From positions 24,574,879-24,638,878 of the forward strand of contig NW_022145599.1 of NCBI RefSeq assembly GCF_000002235.5: a stretch of 64,000 bases of DNA, in the 5' to 3' direction. Source of the DNA: Strongylocentrotus purpuratus. Taxonomy: Eukaryota > Echinodermata > Echinoidea > Camarodonta > Strongylocentrotidae. Made by a program: the position numbers and the translations under genes. Below, piece by piece: positions 45,014-56,256 of this stretch. Each line of letters opens with the position of its first letter. The first letter of the stretch is position 1. The notes under the pieces were generated by a model that saw only the letters and a list, made by a program, of their open reading frames with translations, was not told the DNA's origin and did no database searches.

Positions 45014-48000
45014 TTAAACTGTACTTGCATTTATGTGTGAATATATCAGGACAGTATTAATTTTATTATAAAATTGCTTCCATATTTTACAGTTGTTTAA
45101 ATTGTGTTTGTGTAAAGCAGTGGTTGAATGTTCAATGATGATTATGGTACCAGATTTATGTAGTGCAAAGATGGACTCTATTGAACACTTTGTATGATTA
45201 ACTCTCAGAATGAAATAGTGATTACATTGTCCACAGGCAACCACGTTTAATGTGGGGTTTCATAGCTTTTCCCTGACTTTGCAGAAAGAAGTTTTCTTCA
45301 CCAGTACCATCGTCTGCTTGCTTTGCATTCTTGTGTAAGATGGAAATTCAATCGTGTCATTGCATATTATATCTCTTTGTGCAAGAGTATAGCTTTCAAA
45401 CTGTGAGCCTGATCTAATTGGTATTTTTGCAGACATCAGCAAGAGTCCAGAGAACTAAGGAACCAACTTGATGGTCAAGTTTCCAAGGTGTCCAAAGACT
45501 TAGTGTCGAAAGACCTGGTGATTGAGTCACTGCGGGACAGAGATGGCAAACTGAGGGCAGAACTAGAATGCCGCAAGGATGACATAGAGAGGTAATGTAA
45601 TGGGTTTATTGCCATTTGGTCTACAACCATTTCATCGACTACCCAATTGGTCTATTCCCATAAGGTCTACACCCAGTCCTTCTACTATCCACATGGTCTA
45701 ATAATCATTTTGTCTACTTATCATTTGGTCTAATGACCATTCAGGCTAATAGTCATTTGGTCTAATCTCCAATTAGTCTACAACCTATTTGGTCTACTGC
45801 TCATTTAGTTTCATTTTCAGTTAGTCTAATTTCCAGTTTGTCTTCTATCCATATGATACAATAATCATCATCAAATGATTATAAGACCTTATTAGACGGG
45901 AAGGTTGACCTTATGGAAATGGACCAATTGGGTAGTTGACAAACTGGTTGCAGACCAAACAGCAATTCATCATGTAGTGTACTCATCTCTAACCTAAATG
46001 TGTGTCTTTGATTCTTTACCAATTGAAGTGAGAATGGATCTTTAATTCTTTTGAGGATCTCGATAAGAAACTCCTCAATTTTTTAACAAGACTTCACTTC
46101 CAATAGTAAAGTAATTTGTAAATCTGCAGTGCGAATGTGCCATGAGCTTAAATGCTTGATAGATTCCATGGTTTGAGTTACAATTCTTGTCATTTTGCTT
46201 TCTTGGATTTGGGTGTTTACAAATATACCGGTAAGCAGAAATGTGTAATTTTGTCAATTCTTATTGAGAGGCAATATTTTCACACAGATTTTCTTATTTT
46301 ATGAGCATGGAGAAACTAATGCCACCCCCACCATTGCATATAAAAAAAGTTCATACTAGATGAATGCGAAGTATTTTGTGAAATTTGGGTAATGTTCTGA
46401 ATTTGGCACATCCCCTAATGCCCTTACTCCAGTTTAGTTATAACCGCACTTATACTTTATGTTATTTTGGAAAAAACTTAAGATACCAGAAGGAGCTAGT
46501 TGTGGCTGCAGAGAAGGAACAGAACATGGAGCGCACCAAGGCTCAGCTGGAGCTGGACTGGCAGAGGAGGTACGAGGATGCAGAGAGGAACCAGTATGCC
46601 AAGTCGGAGGATCTAATCGCTAGGCTTACCAAGTCAAGAGATGAAGTGAGCCAATTATTTACATTTTACGTGTAGGCAAACTTTACAGTTCCCGTTTTTA
46701 GATTCAGATATCAAGTGATACTATAATTCTGCCTGTTTTTGATATACATGAGGTGTTATTTGAGATTGTTTGTTAATTGAGAAGATACCTGTACATAAAG
46801 ACCACTCTAAAGTGAGACCAGAAAAGTGGTCTTTATGTTCAGATGATCTGTAAATTCAGGCTGCCTTAAAGCAGGACTGCACTACTTGTAGCTACTTGAG
46901 CCCTTTATATAGCAAACAATGAAAAGCGGAACCCGTTGGTCCCATTTTTCTTATGTTAATTGAGAGGTGATTTGCTGAGATAACCACCTATCGGTGACCA
47001 TGCAAGGTGGTCTAATTTCTCCTGGCCAAACAAGTGCAGATAGGCTTTAATACACTTTTTAATGATAAAGACTATCCACTGCAAAGCATAAAATGTGGAG
47101 TGTTAGACAGGAACAAATGCAAATTTAATATTGATAAGCCTCAATTAGACTATGCCAAACTGAAAATTATTGCCTGTTTATTATTAAGACCAAGTATCTT
47201 TTGTTTTGTTCCTACTTTTCCTTGACATGATATTGTATTATTTTGTTTACAGGCTGTTGCACTGACAAGGGAACTAGAGAGGGAGCTCCAGCAAAGAGAT
47301 GATTTGAACAGAGTCTTAGCGAGAGACAGGGACCAAGCTGTAGCCACGTTGAGAAAACACAAGCTGAAGATTGATAGAGATATGATTCCAGTGAGTTTAG
47401 TTCCTTTATGAAACACCAGTGTCTCTAATCTATGTTTAATTGCAAGCACATGTTTGAGTTGAATTCACCACTAGCCAGGCTCTTTTTTTCACCATGAGAG
47501 AGCCAAGTTACAAATAGAGCAAGATCTTATTGCACTTTGCACTAATAGTGAGCATTCATGGCAAAACACTTCTTATCTGCTCATTGATAGTACAAGTTTT
47601 AGTGTAATCGAAAGAAAAAGCTCCTTTTACTAACTGTTACTGTGAGCGTCTATTTCAAAAAAAGGTAGAATCACAGAAAGAGAGAGAGATAGAGTTTGAG
47701 ATGGGGAGAGGGGAAGGGGGAAAGACGGACACACACACAGAGAAAGAAAGAGAGATCGAGATCAGGAAACAGACACACAGAAGAGAGGCAGTAGTTGTAA
47801 TCTATACGTAAATTTTGGATGGGTCACAAATTTGGGGGTGGCATTTAGATTTTTGCCCATCTCTTAGAGTACAAATAGAGAGGACCCCCTCCCCATTATT
47901 CATCCCCCCCCCCCTCTTCCAAGAAATTAATGGCCATGCAACTAGGTGTTGTGGCATGCACTTGTAATCCAGCTAACAATGAAGTTACAAACTGATTCAG

Positions 48001-51000
48001 CCGAGGACGCAGGTTTGAAACTGAGTCACGTCTTTTGGATGGTGACGTTTAAAGGTCGGTCCCCAGGCGTAAATAATCATATCTGATTGATACACGTCTG
48101 TAAAAACCCAACACACACACACACACACACACACACAAATGCACGAGACCATTTCCTAATAAATTCAAATGTAATGCACAAATCTTTGTTAAGTTAAGAA
48201 ATAATTGTATTTCAATAGTTAGAATGTGAATTGCATGTTAATTGTTACTAGGTGGAACAAACATTATGGCTTGTCCTATCTAACAACACGTTATGTATGC
48301 TATTTGCATTCTTAGTATTGAATGACAATTATACAAAACAGGTGAATGCCATGATTTGTAATGGGGCACTTAATAAGGATTTGTGCATTAAATTTGATTA
48401 CGTTACTAAAATGGTCTATTGTTTTTTTAATCAGAGTCGAGATACTGGCACGGAGGAAACCCACTTGGGGTCCAGGCAGGCTGAGGAGCTTCAGGCCCAG
48501 AATGAATCTCTCATCGCAGTCATCAGGGATATGAAGAGAGAGATGGAAGAGATGGAAAGCCATGTGGACGGAATGAACAAAGACGGAGTGAACATCATAC
48601 CAAGAGGACCCAGAGGGGAAAGCACGAAGGATGAGCAACAAGAACCCTTTACTGGAGGTATATCAATCTCTCATTTTGACTCTCGTATTTGCATTGTTCA
48701 CGTTCACAAATGAATTGTTTTGAGTTTGATTTCATTCTCTATAGCAGGTAATGTTGTTCCTGTTACAGTGTTTGATTTTTTTCTGAGCATATTTGAATAG
48801 CATAGCGATAGCGATATCAATACCGATATTGAATCAAATGCATGGATTGGGCCTAGCTTCAAGACAGATTAAAGATAAACTTGAGTTCTGGTAAAAAAAA
48901 GAAAATGAATTCTCACAGAATCAAACGAAACTTACACTGAATGTTCAAGATTACAAATAAATGACATGTGCCATACAATTTTGGAAGAAAATGTATACTG
49001 GCTGAGTAATGAGCATAGAAAGACAAGGAAATCAAGGTAGTACTAGCCCCGACACCATGTGTGTTGTCCCATATATAGCTTTCTGTGTACAGTGCTTGTT
49101 ACTTTACCAATACTCGGTCAAATTTATTATGATTTTAATGACTCCAGAACCTTGCAGTGCACACCAATACTTACATGCTACATGATCAACTGTTTCTGAT
49201 CCTTTCCACACCTTTTCTTTCACAATGCAATCGCATTACCAGTACTAAAGTTTATCTTTAACAGACATATTTCTTCAATGAAAGAGATTGTAACCTGATA
49301 CAAAATATGTATATTTGGAATTTTTCTAAACTCTACTCTGTTTCTATCAATTCATTAGAATGCATATCCCATTTTCATCGGGAGAGGGGAGATTATTCTG
49401 TGTGATACAACACATCAACATATTTTCAAAGCATTTCTCTTGTATGAATCACACCATTGATTTATGATGTGTTTACAATACAACTGTACATTCAGTATTC
49501 ATATCCAAAGTTCATCCATTGATAGACTTTGCTTCACAGTTCTTATAGGATGTTGGATGACATGAAGCTTTTCAGATTGGATGAATTACATCATTTGTTA
49601 TCAGTACGGAAGATTGATATGTTAATTAGTGTTTAGCTTGAAATACATTCATATGCTATATTAGTTCCAATCAACATTTATTAGTTATCTAGGAATCCAT
49701 TGTAATGCTATGTAAATATGTATATAAGACTTTTGTATCACAAGTATGGATCTATGTGGAGCCAAGATAGTCTTTGTACTTTGTTTATGACCTTTTAAAC
49801 TATATGAGGCTAAATAGAGAAGTAAATAACATGTCTGAAGAGTAATGATTATTTTTACCTGAATTAAAATCAGCAGATTTCCATCTATACATGTAATACA
49901 ATATTACAAATACAACTACGTATCACAAAATGTTGAGAATGAATTGTCTTCATTTCTACCATAGAAGTAAATAACATGTCTAAAAAGTAATGATCATTTT
50001 TCACCTGATTTAAAACAGATTACCATATCTATACAAGTAATACAATATTACAAAAACAACTACAGTCAAACCTGCTTTAGTGACCACATGTCTACAAAGG
50101 CCACATTTGTTGTTTCCCTTGCAAATGGTTTCTCATTGAATCATGTATTAAAGAAACCTGTCTACAAAGACCACCTGTCTACAAAGGCCACTTTTTGTGT
50201 TTCCATTGGGTGGTCGCTATAGACAGGTTTGACTGTATCACAAAACATTTAGAATGAGTTGTCTTCATTTCTACCATAGAGTATGTCAAGTCCCTAGAGA
50301 AAGAGTGCAGGGAACTCAAGGTTGAAAAGAGGAGACTGGAGGAAAGACTATCCACCCTGGCACAAACCATTCAAGATGGAGGGGTTTATCCGTCTGGTCA
50401 TCAAGAAGGGATTCAGATTGATCTGGCACAAAATGATGCAATCAAAAGTCATATCCAGTCATTGAATGACACCATTGGTGAGATATAACTTAAAATTGTC
50501 TACTTCTTGGGAGAATATTTGTTTAAGTTCTTGTTGTGTTTATGTTTTAAGATTTTATAGAGCAGTTCAAGGAGTAACCTGTTATAGTCAGTCAATCCAT
50601 CACATCCACGAGGTGTTTGGCATGGATATTTAGGTTTGGATATTGGCAAACAGAGATCCCTTTTCTTCGTACATGGTTAGATATTAGAAAGTTTTGTCAA
50701 AGAGTTGCAATATTGCCAATTCTGATAGAAAAACATTGATTTTAAATATCTTAGCATTTTGCCAATTTAAGGATTTTAAATCTTATTATCCTTCTTAAAA
50801 TTCCTGCCATCAAACACAATATAGTCATACAACAAAATGGACACATTGGGTCTAGAAATGTTTGCCCCTTCTCCTCAATTATCCAGTATTTTTTTTATGG
50901 ATCTAAATCAACAATTATTAAGCCAAACCGAAAAATGTGGAATGACTGTCTCAAAAGTGTAAAGGGTATTAAAGAAAAAAACTTTACAATTGTCTTTATT

Positions 51001-51148
51001 TGTGATCTCTTTTGTAGGTGCCCTTAGAGCAGATAAGGTAACAACATCAGCAGAGTTGAGGAAGTATCAGGCTAGACTGAGTCATTTAGAAACTGAAATA
51101 AACCAGAAACAATACCAGGTAAGCTCAGCATATCATGGAATTATGTTC

Positions 51149-51204
<56 letters not shown>

Positions 51205-54200
51205 GGGAGGGATCGCAGTGCTGAGCCAGATTGAGATTTTTCATTGATGTATTGAATTTACATATATATTCAATTGAGTCCTTCAATTGAGTCTCTTCTG
51301 CAGTCCCCTGTGAGTTGTATACTCACAAAGAGTGTTAGTGTAGATAAATATAGATATGGTATAAATAGTGGTAGTATTGAAGAATTTTGATTTTTTTTTT
51401 TCTCTTTCTCCTTCTTCTTCTCCTCCTTTTTCTTCTTCCTCATCTTCTTCTTCTTCTTCTCCTCCTCTTCATCCTCCTCCTTCTTCATCCTCCTTCATCT
51501 TCTTCTCTTCTGAGCCTCCTCCTCCTTTTTCCTCTTCTTCTCCTTCTTCTTTTCTATGCCTCCTCCTTTCTTTCTTGTACAGCCAAGAGAGAAACAGGCA
51601 GAAGTTGATCAGCTAAGGTATGAGCTCTCTACCCAAGCCAGACGCCATGCTGCTGAGTCTGCTTCCTATACCCAGAGAATGAGTCAGCTAGAGCTGGAGC
51701 TGATGGAGGCTAGGAGGGAAGCAGACGAGTATTACAAGGGCACCTTACAAACCAACCTTGAGGCAACCACCCTGGGGCAACAGGTCAGTGTACATTATCA
51801 TTATTCATTAATGGTTGTCATTACCATCATCATTACCATCTTCATTATCATCATCATCATCATTACCAATTGTCATTGTCATCATCCTTATCATTACCAA
51901 TTTTCATTGTCATTTTCATCATCATAACCATTGTTTTTATCTTTATCATTGACACATACATAATCACCATTGCTTTCATGAACTTATTATCACAACCAAT
52001 CTTCCTCATAATCAACTTCATCATAATTTGTATAGTGATCATTATTATCACCATTACCATAAATCACTGATATCATCATAATTGGTTTTATTATTAATAT
52101 AATTATTAATATAGTTATTTACAAAATTCTGACTGGTATCTCTTGTCAGGTTTAACACTCTTCTGTATATTACATTATCATTCTTCTGCTCACTAGTGGA
52201 AACATCAGAATGCACTAACTTGTTGATACACTGTACTTTTATAAGAATGTTTTTTGTTTCAGTGTGTGACGACGTGTTTGATTATTAATTATATTCAATT
52301 ATTTCATGCCAGGTTTCTGCACTGACTATGGATCTTGCTGGTCGAGGTTCAAAAAGCAGGCATGGGATTCAGGTTAGTTAATTACTACAGACTAAAAGTT
52401 AACTCTTTATCAACCGTCAACATTGAAACTTGTTTCATTTCTTTTGAATGGGTTTTAGATTCATTGGATTCTTCTTCTTCTCCTTCTCCTTCTACCCTTT
52501 CTTCTTCTTCTCACTCTTCTTCTTGTTTTCTTTTTTCCTCCTCATCCTTCTCATTTTCTCATAACATGTCTTCTCTCTGCGCTATCTATCAAATTGCAAG
52601 TTTGTTAGGCTAATACATAGTACCAAACAATGTCTATAACTGATTACATTTCAATTTTCATCTTCTAAGAAGCTCAGCAATCTGAATATCATTTCATGCA
52701 TTTACCGTAACAAATATTTCTCCCAAATCACATCAAACCTATAAAATTCCATATCTTTCACATGTTTTCAAGTTTGTTGTTACTACATGTTCTATAATTG
52801 TCATTTTGTCAGAGTGGTTTAGTGACACAGCTTCAGAGAGAGGTGCATAACCTGAGGGCGCAATTGGCCAGAGTCAAATCTCATCCCGGAGATGATGAGA
52901 ACACGGACATTAATGGAGTAAGCATATCAAACCTAATGAAGTTTCATGGGGGGGAGGGGGGTTCTACATGTTATTGATGAAGACGAAGAGGAAAATGAAA
53001 GAGGGGGAAGCGCTGTACATTTTCAAAGGATGAAGAAACAACTTTAAAAGACTGCTGGATTGGAAACAAAGAAGAAAATCATTAAAAATGAGAAGGAGGA
53101 GAGGAAAGTGAGATGTACATGTAGTTGACAAAAATGATAATTTCAGGGGCGGATCTAGGGGGGCACGTCCCCCGTCCCCCCCCCCCCCCCCCCACTGAGC
53201 GAATTTGCGGCCGACGCGATTTTCAAATTATGACCGATTTTAAAATGTTAAAACCCCCCACCCCCCTCCCTTGAAAAAATCATGCATACGCTACTGATTT
53301 CACCCCATGCCATTTTGTGCCCCCCCCCCCCCCCCCCCCCCCCGGTAAGAAATTCCTGGATCCGCCACTGAATTAGATAAAAAAATTATACAGAAAGAAA
53401 TAACAAATTTAGTATTGTCCTCCTGAAATCAATTTCTATACAGATATTAGTCAGATTTCCCCAAATTGAATCAATTTTATTTTTTTACCAAAATATGCTA
53501 AACGTGTTATTTTCACTTCCTAGGTCGAATTCTGACATAAGTCAAACTATTTTGCAGTATTATCAGATTCAACTTGTGCAAAGTTTTCTGTAATTGCTTT
53601 TGTTCATCATTTCATTGATGATCTATCTATTGTTTATTCCTTGGAATACTTTCAATCAATGCAGTATACTTACATGATTCTTCTTCACCTTTCAGCTGCA
53701 AGCCAAACTCAAGACGGCAGTACGTCACATCAGTCGGCTAGCCAAGGAGAAACAGAAGCTCATGGAGCTGGGGAATGGACTACGATCAGAGCTTGCCCTC
53801 TACCGACCTTCACCTGCTCCCCAGCCCACAAGAGGTCAAAGGTCAGCTGCAGGAGAGAGGAGCATGACTGCAGGGAAGCTGGCAGAGCAGGTCTCTTCCA
53901 AGCTTCAAAACTTGGAGAAACTCCAGTACGTCCTCACAAAGCAGGTAAGATCATGAATCTTTGTAATGTTTCATATTGGCAGCTTTTGGAGTGTAATTAG
54001 CATAATATAAAGTATAATGTATGTTACATTCACAATTATATTGGAACATTTATGCAGGGAGATCAATTGTTTTCTAATGAACTCCACTCATTTTGTTAAC
54101 TTTAATTTAATTTTCAAAGTAATTGTTACACAATACATGGTATTATTTCAATGGGGCTGGATAATCTTTGTTATAAGTAGTATTCTGTGTGACTACCGGT

Positions 54201-56256
54201 ATGTCAAAATTGGGATCTCTTTTGATTAAAGCCCCACTGCACTACTTTGTAGCTACTTTTTCCCTCTATATAGCAAACAATGCCTAAGCTGTTCCCGTGG
54301 GTCCCCCATGATCCTCTTTTTCTTATGTTAATTGAGAGCCAAGTTGATGAGATAACCACCTGTCAGTGACCATGCTAGGTGGTCTAATCCTTCCTGGCCA
54401 AACTAGTGCAGACAGGCTTTAAATAAAATCATCTAATAACAAATACATGTACTAGGATTGTCTGTAATACAAGCGTGTGGTTTTTGATAAATATTGATTT
54501 GATCTTGCCAAATGAATTTGTAATAAATAAGAATATGTGCTTGTGACAGGTGCAGGATAAGAAAATCATGAAAATTAATGATAATAATAATATTTAATTT
54601 TTATATAGCGCTTAATACAAATGTCTCTAAGCGCTTTACAAATATACTATTACCCCGGTCATTGGATTCAGTGCTTGCCCGCACACAATGGAATTACACT
54701 TTAAGTATGTCCTTTGATATATATTTTTCCTGCTGTAGGAATTGCAGTTTGCCAGAGGAAGAGGTCACAATGAAGGGGTGGCCGATGTCGTCCAGGTACA
54801 GCTAAGCTCATCATCGGATTCAACACCAGAGATCACACCTAGGATAGCTGCACATGCTGAATACACACAACCTCTTCAAAGCAACCATTCACAAGGTATG
54901 GTATGATGTATTAGAAATTACTTTAATTTAAACTTAGTAACTCAAGGTGAATTAAGTAGATAAACCTGTGATAGATTTTGCAATGCAAAACTTTGTATCT
55001 CGGACACAAACACAATTATTCACTTATTAGACCATTAAACCATGTAAATAATAGACAAGGTGGGAGTAGACCATATGGAAATAGATAAATTAGGTAGTAT
55101 ATGAAGTGATTGTAGAACGAACGGCAATTCACATTGAGCCTCACTTTCTTTACAAAACAGACATAGTACTTTCATTTTTTTCTTGTTGCATTACTCTTCT
55201 ATTTCTTCTTTTTTTTTGACCCAATTTAAAGCAACCACTTGTAAAAGACAAAAAAGAGGATTCCGTAACTAAGTCTAGAAACCAATTAGTAGAGAATTAA
55301 CAGATGTCATCAAGTTTTTTACTTTTCTTTTCATAGGTAATCCCCCTCCACAAATACTGCGGCACTCACACAGCTCTGAGGGGGAGGCCCCCAGCAGTGA
55401 TTCCTCAGCCAATCAGAGGCACACACCACTAATGATGTCATCACTAGGGGAGGAGTCTATGCAAGATGTGTGGCGTCTTCTGGATGATGGCGCCAGCCCA
55501 CTATTCTTCAGGTCACCCTCTCCAATGCGCAAGCCAGGTAAGACCCTAACAATACCTTGATTGCAAAGTAAAGATTTTGTTCACACCTTTTAAAAAAGGC
55601 CACAGAACTACTAAACAGAATTCACTTTTTAAAGGCAAGTTGTGGATTCGGAAACAGTGGCATTTTAGAATGCCAGAACAGTAATGCGTTTGATACAAGG
55701 ACCATTTTGTAAATAACATTATTAAAAGCACTGATCAGAACAAGACTTGCATATAGTATAGTTGAAGTATACTAACGTGATAAAGAATTTTCTTGGCCAA
55801 ACCCTTCTTGTTTCATTGTCCATTTATGCAAACATGTACTGCGTAAAACTTTTTTGGAGGATGGTCACCTCTCATCTATTTTAATGGATTGTCAATGAAT
55901 AGTTATGTAGCCCAATATTTTGCTGATTCTTATTGATGTTCTTTCAGAGTAGTCTGTCTTAATTCAATTTTGAATGGTTTTGTAATCACATTGTATCTGC
56001 ATTATTCACAGACCACTCCCCTATACCCGAGGAGCCACACCACTCCATCCCATCCAGCATTCATGCCCGCCAGCACCACAGCACAGGAGGCCTAGAGGTT
56101 GCTGGCCATAGCACCCACTACAAGGTCAGAGGTTCAAAACCCTCAACCAAACCAGAGTTATCGGCCATGGTGGCAGGCAAGGTACAACCTCAGCTGCAGC
56201 CTCCCAAGAGAAAAGTTAGAAATTACGCACATAGAGACAGCAATGATGTCAGATGA
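38946..56256 (+). CDS. CCDC57: coiled-coil domain-containing protein 57
   Basis: Nineteen coding exons join in frame to 1,090 residues: 38946-39184, 39651-39839, 41764-41974, 42420-42577, 43451-43525, 44540-44740, 45433-45591, 46483-46645, 47253-47390, 48435-48657, 50280-50477, 51018-51118, 51583-51783, 52313-52372, 52813-52917, 53696-53944, 54739-54895, 55337-55537, 56012-56256. The N-terminus (LAAEKEQEWRNLQAMHAHSL, then EDFKFNLKLLAERDQELDR) matches vertebrate CCDC57, as does exon 16 (LQAKLKTAVRHISRLAKEKQ, residues 808-827). Heptad-rich coiled coil fills most of the protein; the last ~200 residues are Ser/Pro-rich with VWRLLDDGASPLFF and a basic end (PKRKVRNY). CCDC57 is a centrosome/centriolar-satellite and spindle protein in vertebrates. 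The first exon is preceded by an acceptor at 38905, so a 5' UTR exon lies upstream. AATAAA lies at 56310. Confidence 0.9.
40500..41740 (+). mobile_element. probable retroposon in CCDC57 intron 2 with internal repeats and CCAAT tail
   Basis: A 71-codon frame (40561) contains CYSPCELKTLR, reminiscent of LINE ORF2 N-termini. Sequence around 40757-40925 (GTGTTCC ... TGTGCAATATCT ... GAAATTA ... ATGATGTCATTACA) recurs at 41126-41315, and a third piece (GCAATTGTTAAATAC) recurs later. The block ends at CAATAAACCAAACC followed by CCAAT units (41709-41735). A tandem-repeat tail at the 3' end suggests a non-LTR element; assignment is tentative. Confidence 0.4.
43077..43211. mobile_element. inverted-repeat element, TCTTATAAAGAGTTG family
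   Basis: GGGCCCTGTCTTATAAAGAG on the left pairs with CTCTTTATAAGATGGGGGCC on the right. Inner ATTGATATCAATCG segments also pair. Fragments occur at 18.98 and 26.28 kb. CCDC57 intron 4. Confidence 0.8.
44177..44494 (+). mobile_element. dispersed ~320-bp repeat, copy B
   Basis: Inverted partner of the copy at 13.37 kb; the body and both ends are shared. It ends about 45 bp upstream of CCDC57 exon 6. The apparent ORF that runs from it into the exon is fortuitous. Confidence 0.75.
44973..45010. repeat. (AT)n microsatellite
   Basis: About 19 AT dinucleotides in CCDC57 intron 6. Confidence 0.95.
45607..45967. mobile_element. inverted-repeat element with TTTGGTCTA units
   Basis: The left arm (ATTGCCATTTGGTCTACAAC, then GACTACCCAATTGGTC and CCATAAGGTC) is complementary to the right arm (GACCTTATGGAAATGGACCA then GGGTAGTTGAC). 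The interior is made of repeated CATTTGGTCTAAT-like units. CCDC57 intron 7. Confidence 0.85.
46866..47050. mobile_element. TTAAAGC-ended MITE-like element, copy 1
   Basis: TTAAAGCAGGACTGCACTAC at the left and GTGCAGATAGGCTTTAA at the right are imperfect inverted repeats. The interior (TATATAGCAAACAATG, TTCTTATGTTAATTGAGAG, GAGATAACCACCT) matches the copy at 54.23 kb. CCDC57 intron 8. Just upstream, 46790-46862 holds a short imperfect repeat of AAAGACCACT. Confidence 0.8.
47690..48136 (+). mobile_element. GA-rich tract, SINE-like segment and (CA)n
   Basis: Purine-rich AGAGAG sequence (47680-47780) precedes a tRNA-like segment at 47942-48060: GGTGTTGTGGCATGCAC, then GCAGGTTTGAAACTGAG, then GGTCGGTCCCCAGGCG. 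It ends in a (CA)n tract at 48109-48136. The shared GGTCGGTCCCC segment links it to the SINE at 28.80 kb. Confidence 0.5.
49818..50280 (+). repeat. tandem duplication of the 3' end of CCDC57 intron 10
   Basis: Copy A (49818-49964) and copy B (49965-50279) share AAGTAAATAACATGTCT, GTAATACAATATTACAAA, ATCACAAAA and TTGTCTTCATTTCTACCATAG. Both end in the same acceptor-like CATAG; the real exon starts after copy B. Copy B carries a 174-bp MITE that copy A lacks. Confidence 0.85.
50063..50236. mobile_element. MITE with CAGTCAAACCTG termini and TA flanks
   Basis: The left end CAGTCAAACCTGCTTTAG and the right end CTATAGACAGGTTTGACTG are inverted repeats, flanked by TA on each side as in Tc1/mariner-type insertion. 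Internal CTGTCTACAAAGACCAC units repeat. It ends about 43 bp before the exon 11 acceptor. Confidence 0.8.
51151..51203. repeat. poly-T (33) followed by poly-G (20)
   Basis: A homopolymer pair starting 33 nt after the exon 12 donor of CCDC57. Confidence 0.9.
51393..51580. repeat. (CTT/CCT)n polypyrimidine tract abutting the exon 13 acceptor
   Basis: About 190 bp of nearly pure pyrimidine on the sense strand leads directly to TTGTACAG at the exon 13 acceptor. Ser/Leu/Phe-rich frames here are low complexity. Confidence 0.9.
51795..52075. repeat. (ATC/ATT)n degenerate microsatellite
   Basis: Long run of CATCAT/CATTACC-type triplets after the exon 13 donor. Open frames on both strands are by-products. 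Confidence 0.85.
53146..53372. mobile_element. CAGGGGCGGATC inverted-repeat element with C runs
   Basis: CAGGGGCGGATCTAGG on the left and CCTGGATCCGCCACTG on the right are complementary with few mismatches. Two or more long C runs lie inside. CCDC57 intron 15. Confidence 0.75.
54226..54422. mobile_element. TTAAAGC-ended MITE-like element, copy 2
   Basis: Same ends and interior as the copy at 46.87 kb, in the same orientation, with several insertions. CCDC57 intron 16. Confidence 0.8.
54570..54690. repeat. AATAAT tract and GCGCTT-containing SINE-tail fragment
   Basis: AATAATAATATTTAATTTTT is followed by ATAGCGCTTAATACA and TAAGCGCTTTACA. A similar GCGCTT segment ends the SINE at 29.64 kb. 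Confidence 0.5.
55022..55132. mobile_element. remnant of the TTTGGTCTA inverted-repeat family
   Basis: GTAGACCATATGGAAATAGA, AATTAGGTAGTATATGAAG and ACGGCAATTCACATTG match the right arm of the 45.6-kb element with divergence. Confidence 0.55.

Noticed and set aside
51368-51616. Ser-rich ORF before CCDC57 exon 13
   Set aside because: Translation of the CTT/CCT polypyrimidine tract in the intron.
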